NCBI GenBank assembly: GCA_002007315.1
Contig: LNZQ01000180.1
Location: 1-12,906, forward strand
Direction of reading: 5' to 3'
DNA: 12,906 nt
DNA from: Epulopiscium sp. Nele67-Bin004
Lineage (GTDB): Bacteria > Bacillota_A > Clostridia > Lachnospirales > Cellulosilyticaceae
Position numbers and translations under genes: made by a program. Positions 5,873-12,906 of the stretch are shown here, piece after piece (the stretch's first letter is position 1; each line of letters starts with the position of its first letter). A model generated the notes under the pieces. That model worked only from the letters and a program-made list of their open reading frames with translations, searched no databases and had not been told where the DNA came from.

Positions 5873-7255
5873 TTAGTTAGTAATAGAGCTTATAAACATT
5901 TTGGCTTTTTCTAGGTGTTGATTTACAGCACTGGGGCTTGGTCCACCCATAACATTACGCTCATTAACGCATGTTGATATAGAAATAGCTTCATATATAT
6001 CATCAGTGAAAACTGGTGATATAGCTTGATATTGCTCAAGCGATAACGTTTCAAGTGTAAGCTTGTTGTTTGTACAGAACAATACAAGTTTTCCAACAAT
6101 ATGGTGGGCATCTCTAAAAGCTACACCTTTTTTTACAAGGTAGTCAGCAGCATCTGTTGCATTTGTAAAGCCACCCGCAGCTGCGTTATACATATTATCA
6201 GCATTAACCGTTATTGTGCTAAGCATTTTTGTAAAGATAGGCAAACATAACGTAATTGTATCTAAGCTATCAAAAACTGCTTCTTTATCTTCTTGCATAT
6301 CTTTGTTGTATGCAAGCGGTAAGCCTTTTAATGTTGTTAATAACGCAATCAAGTTACCATAACAACGCCCGCTTTTTCCTCGCACAAGTTCTGCGATATC
6401 AGGATTTTTCTTTTGTGGCATAATTGAACTACCTGTGCTAAATCCGTCATCAAGCTCAATAAATTTAAACTCATGGCTGTTGTATATAATAATTTCTTCG
6501 CTAAAACGGCTTAGGTGCATCATCATTTGTGAAACTGCATATAAAAAGTCAACACAAAAATCTCTATCTGATACAGCGTCTAAACTATTTGGGCAAACTT
6601 CCGCAAAGTCTAGCAACTCGGCAACATATTCTCTATCTAGTGGATATGTTGTTGTTGCAAGTGCCCCACTACCAAGTGGCAAACTATTTGTCATATCATA
6701 TACGAACTCTAATCGTTTGTAGTCACGTTTAAACATTTCAAAATAAGCCATCAAGTAGTGTGAAAACGTTATAGGTTGTGCACGTTGCAAATGTGTGTAG
6801 CCAGGCATAAACGTTGTTGTATGTTGCCCAGCCATATCGCAAATTACATTAAGCAAATCAACTAATTGTCCTTGAATTTCTTTGATATTGTTACGCATAT
6901 ACAGACGCATATCAAGAGCAACTTGGTCATTACGACTTCTACCAGTGTGCAACTTTTTACCAACATCACCGATTTTATCAGTAAGAAGTGACTCCATAAG
7001 CATGTGTATATCTTCACTTTCTTGCAACAAATCAACTTTACCAGCTTCGATATCAACCAATAAGTCTTTTAAACCTTGCTCAATTGTTTGTGCCTCATCA
7101 GAAGTCAACACACCAACTTTATCAAGCATTTTCACATGTGCGATACTACCTGTAATGTCTTCTTTATATAGTCTGTGGTCAAATGATAATGATGAGTTGA
7201 AGTGGTCTGTTAGTGCGTCAGTTTGTTTTGTAAAACGTCCGTCCCAAAGTTTCAT
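5873..7255 (-). CDS. argH: Argininosuccinate lyase
   Basis: The last step of arginine synthesis: it splits argininosuccinate into arginine and fumarate in the cytoplasm, as a homotetramer. The 460-residue length is normal. TGRSRNDQ (104-111), THLQRAQ (154-160, with the active-site His155) and the fumarase/aspartase superfamily signature GSSIMPQKKNPD (275-286, catalytic serine loop) are all intact. The start ATG shares one base with the argG stop (TAATG), so translation is probably coupled to argG. No separate promoter is apparent. It ends at the bidirectional terminator. Confidence 0.97.
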   Translation of the reverse strand: MKLWDGRFTKQTDALTDHFNSSLSFDHRLYKEDITGSIAHVKMLDKVGVLTSDEAQTIEQGLKDLLVDIEAGKVDLLQESEDIHMLMESLLTDKIGDVGKKLHTGRSRNDQVALDMRLYMRNNIKEIQGQLVDLLNVICDMAGQHTTTFMPGYTHLQRAQPITFSHYLMAYFEMFKRDYKRLEFVYDMTNSLPLGSGALATTTYPLDREYVAELLDFAEVCPNSLDAVSDRDFCVDFLYAVSQMMMHLSRFSEEIIIYNSHEFKFIELDDGFSTGSSIMPQKKNPDIAELVRGKSGRCYGNLIALLTTLKGLPLAYNKDMQEDKEAVFDSLDTITLCLPIFTKMLSTITVNADNMYNAAAGGFTNATDAADYLVKKGVAFRDAHHIVGKLVLFCTNNKLTLETLSLEQYQAISPVFTDDIYEAISISTCVNERNVMGGPSPSAVNQHLEKAKMFISSITN

Positions 7256-8469
7256 TATTTTTGTTCCTCAACTTTTTGTAACATTAATGCTCTAACTTTT
7301 GCTGGCAGTCCATAAAGTGTAATAAATCCGTCTGCATCGTGGTGGTTGTATAAGTCACCAGTTGTGAAGCTTGCAAGGTCTTCGCTATACAATGAGTATG
7401 GAGAAGTTGTCCCTTGTAAAATAATGTTTCCTTTATATAGCTTTAATTTTACAACACCAGAAACGTATTCTTGCGTAGTTGTTACGAAGCTTGCAAGTGA
7501 CTCACGAAGTGGTGTGAACCATTTTCCATCATAAATAAGGCGAGCATACTCAAGAGCAACTTGTTGTTTATATTGATAAGTTTCACGGTCTAACGTTAAA
7601 TGCTCAATTGCCTCATGTGCGTAAAATAAGATTTTTCCACCTGGAGTTTCGTACACACCACGTGATTTCATACCAACAACACGGTTTTCAACGATATCTT
7701 CAATACCAATACCATGTTTTCCGCCAAGACGGTTAAGTTCTTTAATTAAGTCTGCACCTGACAAGTCTTGTCCGTTAATTTGAGTTGGGTTACCTTTATC
7801 AAAAGTAATTTCGATAATTTCACCTTCTTCTGGAGCTTTTTCAGGGTGTGTTCCAAGTTTTAATAGGTGATCATAATTTGGAGCAGTGTTTGGATCTTCA
7901 AGCTCCAGACCTTCGTGTGACAAATGCCACAAGTTTAAGTCACGGCTGTAGCTTTCTTCTTTTTTCATAGGAACAGGAAGTCCTCTTTCCTCAAGGTATG
8001 CAATTTCTTGGTCACGAGATGAAATGTCCCAAATTCTCCAAGGTGCAATAATTTTTACGTGTGGAGCAAGTGATTTGATTGCAAGCTCAAAACGAACTTG
8101 GTCGTTACCTTTACCTGTGCAACCGTGGCAAATTGCAACCGCACCTTCTTTTTCTGCAATATCAACAAGAACTTTTGCGATAAGTGGACGTGCGATAGAT
8201 GTTCCTAAATAGTAGCGAGATTCGTAAATTGCACCTGCTTGAACCATTGGGAAAATATAATCTGTTGCAAAAGTTTCTTTTACATCTTCAATATAAATTT
8301 TTGAAACTCCCATAGATTTTGCCTTTTCTTCAAGCCCTTCAAGTTCTTGGTCTTGTCCAACGTTGATACACACTGCGATTACATCAAAATCATAATTTTC
8401 TTTAAGCCAAGGGATAATAACAGACGTATCAAGTCCCCCTGAGAATGCTAAAACAACTTTATCTTTCAT
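7255..8469 (-). CDS. argG: Argininosuccinate synthase
   Basis: It joins citrulline and aspartate with ATP to form argininosuccinate, acting as a cytoplasmic tetramer. The 404-residue length is usual. The N-type ATP pyrophosphatase loop SGGLDTS is at 10-16. GCTGKGNDQVRFE (116-128) is the citrulline/aspartate-binding signature of the family. AGGAGG lies about 8 bases before the ATG, and a good promoter is at 8511-8539. It is the first gene of the leftward argGH unit, divergent from argCJBDF and so probably repressed by arginine through the shared control region. Confidence 0.98.
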   Translation of the reverse strand: MKDKVVLAFSGGLDTSVIIPWLKENYDFDVIAVCINVGQDQELEGLEEKAKSMGVSKIYIEDVKETFATDYIFPMVQAGAIYESRYYLGTSIARPLIAKVLVDIAEKEGAVAICHGCTGKGNDQVRFELAIKSLAPHVKIIAPWRIWDISSRDQEIAYLEERGLPVPMKKEESYSRDLNLWHLSHEGLELEDPNTAPNYDHLLKLGTHPEKAPEEGEIIEITFDKGNPTQINGQDLSGADLIKELNRLGGKHGIGIEDIVENRVVGMKSRGVYETPGGKILFYAHEAIEHLTLDRETYQYKQQVALEYARLIYDGKWFTPLRESLASFVTTTQEYVSGVVKLKLYKGNIILQGTTSPYSLYSEDLASFTTGDLYNHHDADGFITLYGLPAKVRALMLQKVEEQK

Positions 8470-8510
8470 ATTTAATCCTCCTAGTTATAGTAAAAAATTT
8501 TCTACAAATT

Positions 8511-8539
8511 ATTATATAATCAAAACTAATAAATGACAA
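8511..8539 (-). promoter_or_regulatory. Sigma-A promoter of argGH
   Basis: On the minus strand TTGTCA (8534-8539, five of six consensus bases) is followed after exactly 17 bases by a perfect TATAAT (8511-8516). The expected start point lies about 35 bases before the argG ATG. Confidence 0.75.
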
Positions 8540-8549
8540 GCATAATATT

Positions 8550-8600
8550 TGCATAATTATAAAAAAAGATTGATTTTTATGCAGTCGGTATGTATAATTA
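8550..8600. promoter_or_regulatory. Candidate arginine-repressor sites in the divergent arg control region
   Basis: The 10-mer TGCATAATTA (8550-8559) recurs as TGTATAATTA (8591-8600), 41 bases apart, about four helix turns. The first lies between the two -35 boxes and the second covers the argC -10 box. Both are A/T-rich half-palindromes loosely like ARG boxes bound by ArgR/AhrC. The match to a known operator consensus is only partial, so this is a candidate. Confidence 0.35.
8570..8598 (+). promoter_or_regulatory. Sigma-A promoter of argCJBDF
   Basis: TTGATT (8570-8575) and a perfect TATAAT (8593-8598) are separated by 17 bases. Transcription would start near 8605, leaving a short leader of about 30 bases, too short for an attenuator or riboswitch. 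Confidence 0.75.
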
Positions 8601-8634
8601 GTTAATACAAGAACAAAACATTTTGGAGGGAAAA

Positions 8635-9555
8635 ATGACAAAAGTATATATTGATGGTAGTTATGGCACAACAGGTCTAGCGATCAAAAATCGACTTACA
8701 GGGATAGAAGAATACGAAATTGTTGAGCTTGATTACGAAAATAGAAAAGATTTGAACGCTAGAATTGAAGCGGGAAATAGTGCAGATATCGTTATAACAT
8801 GTTTGCCAAACGAAGCTACTAAAGAGATAGCCCCACATATAACAGTTCCGCTTATTGATACATCAACAGAATTTAGAACACAGTGGGTTTATGGTTTTCC
8901 AGAAGCGGGGCTTAGAGAAGAAATAAAATTCGCAGATAGAATTGCAAATCCAGGGTGTCATGCAACAGGATTTTTAGCTATAACAGTGCCACTTAGAAAA
9001 GCAGGCATTATAAAAGAAGATGAAATTTTAAGTTGCACATCTATAACAGGATATAGCGGTGGCGGTGTTAAGATGATAGAAGAATATGAAAACCAATCAT
9101 CAAAAGATTATACACTTCCTAGACCGTATGCACTAGGGCTAACACACAAACATTTACCAGAGATGAAAAAAATTGCAAATTTACAACATAATCCTATATT
9201 TGTGCCAATGGTTGCAAACAATTATTCTGGAATGTGTGTATCTGTTCCGCTTAAAGTTAAAGAAAGTAAAGAAATTATCAAAAACATCTTTAAAGATTTC
9301 TATAAAGATGATAAACTAGTTCACATATCAGAAAATAATCACCCTGCAATTAATGAGAGCGGATTTTTAAACCCATTTTACAAACAAAACTATGATGATA
9401 TTGACATAATTATTGAAGGAAATGAAGATGGGGAAATAGTTGTTTATGCACTTTTTGACAACTTAGGAAAAGGTGCGGCAGGTTCGGCGATACAATGCTT
9501 AAATTTAAGATGTGGGAATGATGAATTTTTAGGACTACGACGAGAGGTGAAATAA
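8635..9555 (+). CDS. argC: N-acetyl-gamma-glutamyl-phosphate reductase
   Basis: It reduces N-acetylglutamyl phosphate to the semialdehyde with NADPH, the third step of the pathway. The 306 residues place it in the shorter ArgC subgroup (about 310 residues, versus about 345 for the common type). GSYGTTG (8-14) is the dinucleotide-binding loop. NPGCHATG (105-112) contains the catalytic Cys108 that forms the thioester. SITGYSGGG follows near residue 140. I chose the ATG at 8635. A TTG at 8623 is in frame but overlaps the ribosome site GGAGGG (8625-8630). It is the first gene of the rightward operon, with argJ starting two bases after its stop. Confidence 0.95.
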   Translation: MTKVYIDGSYGTTGLAIKNRLTGIEEYEIVELDYENRKDLNARIEAGNSADIVITCLPNEATKEIAPHITVPLIDTSTEFRTQWVYGFPEAGLREEIKFADRIANPGCHATGFLAITVPLRKAGIIKEDEILSCTSITGYSGGGVKMIEEYENQSSKDYTLPRPYALGLTHKHLPEMKKIANLQHNPIFVPMVANNYSGMCVSVPLKVKESKEIIKNIFKDFYKDDKLVHISENNHPAINESGFLNPFYKQNYDDIDIIIEGNEDGEIVVYALFDNLGKGAAGSAIQCLNLRCGNDEFLGLRREVK

Positions 9556-9557
9556 AA

Positions 9558-10766
9558 ATGAAAGCAGTAGAAAATGGAATTACAGCACCAAAAGGATTTC
9601 TTGCAGGTGCAGTACATTGCGGAATTAGAAAAAACACAGATAAAAAAGACTTGGCTGTAATATATTCAGAAGTGCCAGCCAATGCAGCGGCAGTTTATAC
9701 GCAAAATATTGTAGTTGGTGCACCACTAACAGTAACAAAAGAACATATCGCAGACGGAAAAGCACAACTTATCATATGCAACAGTGGAAATGCAAACACT
9801 TGCAATCCAGATGGTATCCAAGTTGCAAATGAAATGAGCGAACTTATCGCACAAAAATTTGGTCTAGCAAAACAAGATATTATAATTGCAAGCACAGGTG
9901 TTATTGGGCAATCGCTTGATGTATCAAAAATTGCAAAAGGTATCGAACAATTAACTATTGACAAAGATGGCTCGGTTGATGCAGCACAAGCAATTATGAC
10001 AACAGACTTAGTTATGAAAGAAGTTGCTTATGAGTTTGAAATTGGCGGAAAAACTTGTACTATAGGTGCAATTGCAAAAGGTTCGGGTATGATACACCCA
10101 AATATGGCAACTATGCTTGGATTTGTTACAACAGACGTTAGTATAAATTCAGACTTGCTTAAAGCAGCACTTGAAATAGCAGTTTCAACAACATACAACA
10201 TGATTAGTGTTGACGGTGACACTTCAACAAATGATATGGTTGCTGTACTTGCAAATGGTTGTGCAGAAAATGAGTATATAAACGGAATTGGTGAGGACTT
10301 TGATAAATTTGTAGAGGCTTTAACAGAAGTAAGCTTAATTCTGGCTAAGCAAATCGCAAAAGATGGCGAAGGAGCGTCAAAACTTGTTGCCGTAACTGTT
10401 GAGGGGGCAAATACAACAGACGATGCGATAAAACTTTCAAAATCGGTTGTTACTTCAAGTCTTGTAAAAACTGCAGTCTATGGAAATGATGCAAACTGGG
10501 GTAGAATATTGTGTGCTCTTGGATATGCAGGTGCACCATTTAAGCCAGAAGAAGTAAACGTTACATTTAAAAGTAACCATGGTGAAATTTTGATTTGTGA
10601 AAATGGAGCAACTGTAAGTTTTGATGAGGCTGTGGCAACACACATTTTAAATACAGACGAGGTTCATATTCACATCGAAATAAACGAAGGTGATAAATCA
10701 GCAACAGCATATGGATGTGACTTAACAGAACAATATGTTGAAATAAACGGCTCATACCGTTCATAA
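9558..10766 (+). CDS. argJ: Bifunctional glutamate N-acetyltransferase / amino-acid acetyltransferase
   Basis: It moves the acetyl group from N-acetylornithine to glutamate, and in bifunctional forms also makes N-acetylglutamate from acetyl-CoA, so no argA is needed. The 402-residue precursor cuts itself between Ala184 and Thr185 in KGSGMIHPNMATML (174-187), giving alpha and beta chains with Thr185 as nucleophile. STGVIG (112-117) forms the oxyanion-hole region. NDANWGRI and the C-terminal YVEINGSYRS are typical. The ribosome site GAGGTGA (9544-9550) lies within the end of argC. The gene ends with tandem TAA TAA. Whether it is truly bifunctional is inferred from the lack of another acetylglutamate synthase here. 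Confidence 0.96.
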   Translation: MKAVENGITAPKGFLAGAVHCGIRKNTDKKDLAVIYSEVPANAAAVYTQNIVVGAPLTVTKEHIADGKAQLIICNSGNANTCNPDGIQVANEMSELIAQKFGLAKQDIIIASTGVIGQSLDVSKIAKGIEQLTIDKDGSVDAAQAIMTTDLVMKEVAYEFEIGGKTCTIGAIAKGSGMIHPNMATMLGFVTTDVSINSDLLKAALEIAVSTTYNMISVDGDTSTNDMVAVLANGCAENEYINGIGEDFDKFVEALTEVSLILAKQIAKDGEGASKLVAVTVEGANTTDDAIKLSKSVVTSSLVKTAVYGNDANWGRILCALGYAGAPFKPEEVNVTFKSNHGEILICENGATVSFDEAVATHILNTDEVHIHIEINEGDKSATAYGCDLTEQYVEINGSYRS

Positions 10767-10779
10767 TAAGGGGGATAAA

Positions 10780-11610
10780 ATGGAAGTGGCAGCTATACTA
10801 ACAGAAGCTCTGCCGTATATACAAAACTATATAGGCAAAACAATAGTAATAAAATATGGCGGAAATGCTATGTTATCGCAAGAGCTTAAAGAATCGATTA
10901 TATCAGATATTGTATTACTTCACATGATAGGCGTTAAAGTTGTGCTTGTTCATGGTGGAGGGCCTGATATAAATGCTCTATTAGACAAACTTGGCAAAAA
11001 AAGTGAATTTATTGATGGATTAAGATACACAGATGATGAGGACATCGAATATATACAAATGGTGTTGTGCGGAAAAACAAACAAAGAGCTTGTTAGTTTG
11101 ATTGGAAAAGCAGGCGGGAAAGCTGTTGGGTTATCAGGGCTTGACGGAAACATGACAACCGCATCAAAAATGGAGAAGTATGGCAACGTGGGCGAAATAA
11201 CTCACGTTGATCCATCATTAGTTGAAGACTTATTACAAAGAAATTATATACCCGTTATATCATCAATTGCTTTTTCTGATGGTGGAAGTCTAAATGTTAA
11301 TGCGGATTTGTTTGCAGCGAAACTTAGCATAGTGTTAAAAGCTGACCACTTTATGTTGCTAACAGACGTTAAAGGTGTTATGCGTGACCCTAAAGATGAG
11401 TCAACTTTGATACCAACGATTAAAGTTTCAACTGTGCCAAAACTGATTAAAGAGGGAATTATATCTGGTGGTATGATACCAAAAGTTGATTGTTGTACGC
11501 TTGCAGTTAGAAACGGGGTAAAACAAACGACAATCCAAAAAGGTACACAAAAACATTCGATATTGTTAGAACTTTTATCAAATGAAGGAAGTGGAACTTT
11601 ATTTTACTAA
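10780..11610 (+). CDS. argB: N-acetylglutamate kinase
   Basis: It phosphorylates N-acetylglutamate with ATP, usually the arginine-controlled step in cyclic pathways. The protein has 276 residues of the amino-acid kinase fold. KYGGNAM (25-31) and HGGGP (58-62) bind the phosphates, NVNAD (172-176) binds the substrate, and SGGMIPK (229-235) carries the catalytic lysine. The N-terminus ILTEALPYIQNYIGK resembles the helix that links dimers into hexamers in arginine-inhibited enzymes, so feedback inhibition is likely (inference). Near the C-terminus the usual 'HIIDG' stretch is replaced by TIQKG (251-255), a mild oddity. AAGGGGG (10768-10774) supports the start, 13 bases after argJ. Confidence 0.96.
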   Translation: MEVAAILTEALPYIQNYIGKTIVIKYGGNAMLSQELKESIISDIVLLHMIGVKVVLVHGGGPDINALLDKLGKKSEFIDGLRYTDDEDIEYIQMVLCGKTNKELVSLIGKAGGKAVGLSGLDGNMTTASKMEKYGNVGEITHVDPSLVEDLLQRNYIPVISSIAFSDGGSLNVNADLFAAKLSIVLKADHFMLLTDVKGVMRDPKDESTLIPTIKVSTVPKLIKEGIISGGMIPKVDCCTLAVRNGVKQTTIQKGTQKHSILLELLSNEGSGTLFY

Positions 11611-11625
11611 GGGGAGGAAACAATT

Positions 11626-12771
11626 ATGGAAAATTTGATGAGCACATACCCAAAATCTAGTGAGTTGATATTTACTAGAGGTGAGGGGTGTAATGTTTAT
11701 TCAACTCAGGGTGATGAATATTTGGATTTTACAAGTGGGATAGGTGTAAGTGCATTAGGATACAACCACCCAAAAATGGTTGAGGCAATAACAAATCAAG
11801 CAAACCTTATACACTTGTCGAATTTATATAACACAAAGATTGACATAGATTTAGCCAAAAAGATATGTAAAAAAACTGGCATGAGTAGTGTATTTTTTGC
11901 AAATAGCGGTGCAGAATCAAACGAAGGTGCAATAAAACTTGCAAGAAAATACAGCTTTGATAAGTATGGCGAAGGTCGTCATGAAATTATTACGCTTAAC
12001 AATTCGTTTCATGGTAGAACGATAACAACACTAAAAGCTACTGGGCAAGAAAAAATGCACAACTACTTCTTTCCTTTTACAGAAGGATTTGTTTATGCAG
12101 ATACAAACATTGATGACATCAAAAGTAAAGTTTCAGAAAAAACTTGTGCTATTATGGTCGAATTTGTTCAAGGTGAAGGTGGTGTTGTGCCACTAGATAA
12201 AACTTTTGTTAAACAACTAGAAGAACTATGCAACGATAAAGATATACTTCTTATTGCTGATGAAGTTCAAACTGGAGTTGGGCGTACTGGGGAGTTTTGT
12301 GGCTTTATGCACTACGATGTAAAACCAGATATAATGACGCTTGCAAAAGGTTTGGGCGGTGGTGTTCCAATTGGGGCTGTTGTTGCGGGTGAAAAGTGTA
12401 AAGATACGTTTGGACTATCAGACCACGGTTCAACATTTGGAGGGAATGCCCTTTCAAGTGCTGTTGCAACTGTTGTTGTGGACGAGATGACACCAGAATT
12501 TTTGGCTGATATTAGAGATAGAGCCGAGTATTTACAAAGTGAACTATCTAAAATCGACAGTTCTAACATAAAAGAGGTTAGAGGTGTTGGAATGATGATA
12601 GGTATAGCACTTAAAGACACACTTGTAAATGCAGAAGTTAGAGAAGCTTGCCAAAGTAAAAACTTATTAGTTTTAACAGCTGGTGATAACACCGTGAGAT
12701 TGTTGCCACCATTAGTTGTTAGTAAAGAAGAAATAGACAAATGCGTACAAATTTTAAAAGAGGTGCTATAA
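11626..12771 (+). CDS. argD: Acetylornithine aminotransferase
   Basis: A class III PLP-dependent aminotransferase that converts N-acetylglutamate semialdehyde to N-acetylornithine with glutamate as donor. The 381 residues are normal. NSGAESNEGAIKLARK (93-108) binds the cofactor phosphate, FHGRT (128-132) stacks on PLP, DEVQTGVGRTG (212-222) contains the Asp that contacts the pyridine nitrogen, and TLAKGLGGGVPIGA (238-251) holds the Schiff-base Lys241. The ribosome site AGGGGAGG (11610-11617) begins at the last base of argB. Its position between argB and argF makes argD the best symbol, although related enzymes also act on ornithine or succinylornithine. Confidence 0.95.
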   Translation: MENLMSTYPKSSELIFTRGEGCNVYSTQGDEYLDFTSGIGVSALGYNHPKMVEAITNQANLIHLSNLYNTKIDIDLAKKICKKTGMSSVFFANSGAESNEGAIKLARKYSFDKYGEGRHEIITLNNSFHGRTITTLKATGQEKMHNYFFPFTEGFVYADTNIDDIKSKVSEKTCAIMVEFVQGEGGVVPLDKTFVKQLEELCNDKDILLIADEVQTGVGRTGEFCGFMHYDVKPDIMTLAKGLGGGVPIGAVVAGEKCKDTFGLSDHGSTFGGNALSSAVATVVVDEMTPEFLADIRDRAEYLQSELSKIDSSNIKEVRGVGMMIGIALKDTLVNAEVREACQSKNLLVLTAGDNTVRLLPPLVVSKEEIDKCVQILKEVL

Positions 12772-12906
12772 TGACAAACTTATTTAAAATGTTAGACTTA
12801 TCAACAGAAGAAATTACAGATATTTTAGACCTTGCAGACCAACTTAAATACGAAAAAAAGCACAACATTTCGCATAGACTACTTGAGGGGCAAAAAATAG
12901 GTATGA
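12771..12906 (+). CDS. argF: Ornithine carbamoyltransferase, N-terminal part (cut by window end)
   Basis: Only the first 45 codons are present. MTNLFKMLDLSTEEITDILD followed by LADQLKYEKK and LLEGQKIGM matches the N-terminal helix of ornithine carbamoyltransferases, just before the carbamoyl-phosphate motif STRTR, which would fall outside the window. The enzyme makes citrulline from ornithine and carbamoyl phosphate. The ATG shares one base with the argD stop (TAATG), and AGAGGTG (12759-12765) serves as the ribosome site, so translation is probably coupled. The alternative, an aspartate carbamoyltransferase, is made unlikely by the operon. Confidence 0.93.
   Translation, partial: MTNLFKMLDLSTEEITDILDLADQLKYEKKHNISHRLLEGQKIGM

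Noticed and set aside
8623..8634. TTG start for argC, four codons upstream of the ATG
   Set aside because: It overlaps the ribosome site GGAGGG. The ATG at 8635 begins the normal MTKVYIDGSYG N-terminus.
8599..8634. T-box, riboswitch or attenuator in the argC leader
   Set aside because: The leader after the predicted start is about 30 bases, too short for such a structure, and no stem or T run is visible.

Overview
The window reads as an AT-rich Firmicute, probably a clostridial (Lachnospirales-like) chromosome, from about position 1590 to the right end. The grounds are A/T-biased codons, strong AGGAGG-type ribosome sites, sigma-A promoters, an Rpn-type nuclease with a Lys-Ala-Glu-Gly repeat tail, a HelD-type helicase and an argCJBDF cluster. 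A host-associated lineage is possible but is inference only.

Left end (1-1589): this part does not match the rest. Bases 1-360 have about 47% G+C and carry a short minus-strand ORF that resembles a PAS sensor domain. From about 390 to 1455 there is no credible bacterial gene. The stretch has small palindromes and an AATAAA followed by a GT-rich run, so it looks more like eukaryotic non-coding DNA than a bacterial intergenic region. From about 1455 to 1589 lies a compact series of hairpins resembling the right end and omega RNA (HEARO) of an IS200/IS605-type TnpB element, with no tnpB gene. It abuts, in mid-gene, a HelD helicase that has lost its N-terminal part. The left end is best read as an insertion scar plus one or two possible assembly or amplification chimera joints.

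Middle (1590-5860): truncated helD (+), a bidirectional terminator, a small Thr/Ala/Asn-rich protein of unknown function (-), tcdA for tRNA ct6A modification (-), a divergent Rpn/PD-(D/E)XK nuclease gene with an expanded 12-bp repeat (+), and another bidirectional terminator.

Right part (5873-12906): a nearly complete arginine biosynthesis locus. argG-argH run leftward and argC-argJ-argB-argD-argF run rightward from a shared 165-bp control region with two good sigma-A promoters. ArgJ can both recycle the acetyl group and make N-acetylglutamate. ArgB, ArgC and ArgD then give N-acetylornithine, ArgJ releases ornithine, ArgF (cut by the window end) makes citrulline, and ArgG and ArgH finish arginine. 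carAB is not present between argD and argF. The most interesting items are the orphan IS605-type RNA fused to truncated helD, the foreign-looking left end, and the repeat-expanded Rpn nuclease. I do not see a convincing new multi-gene system.
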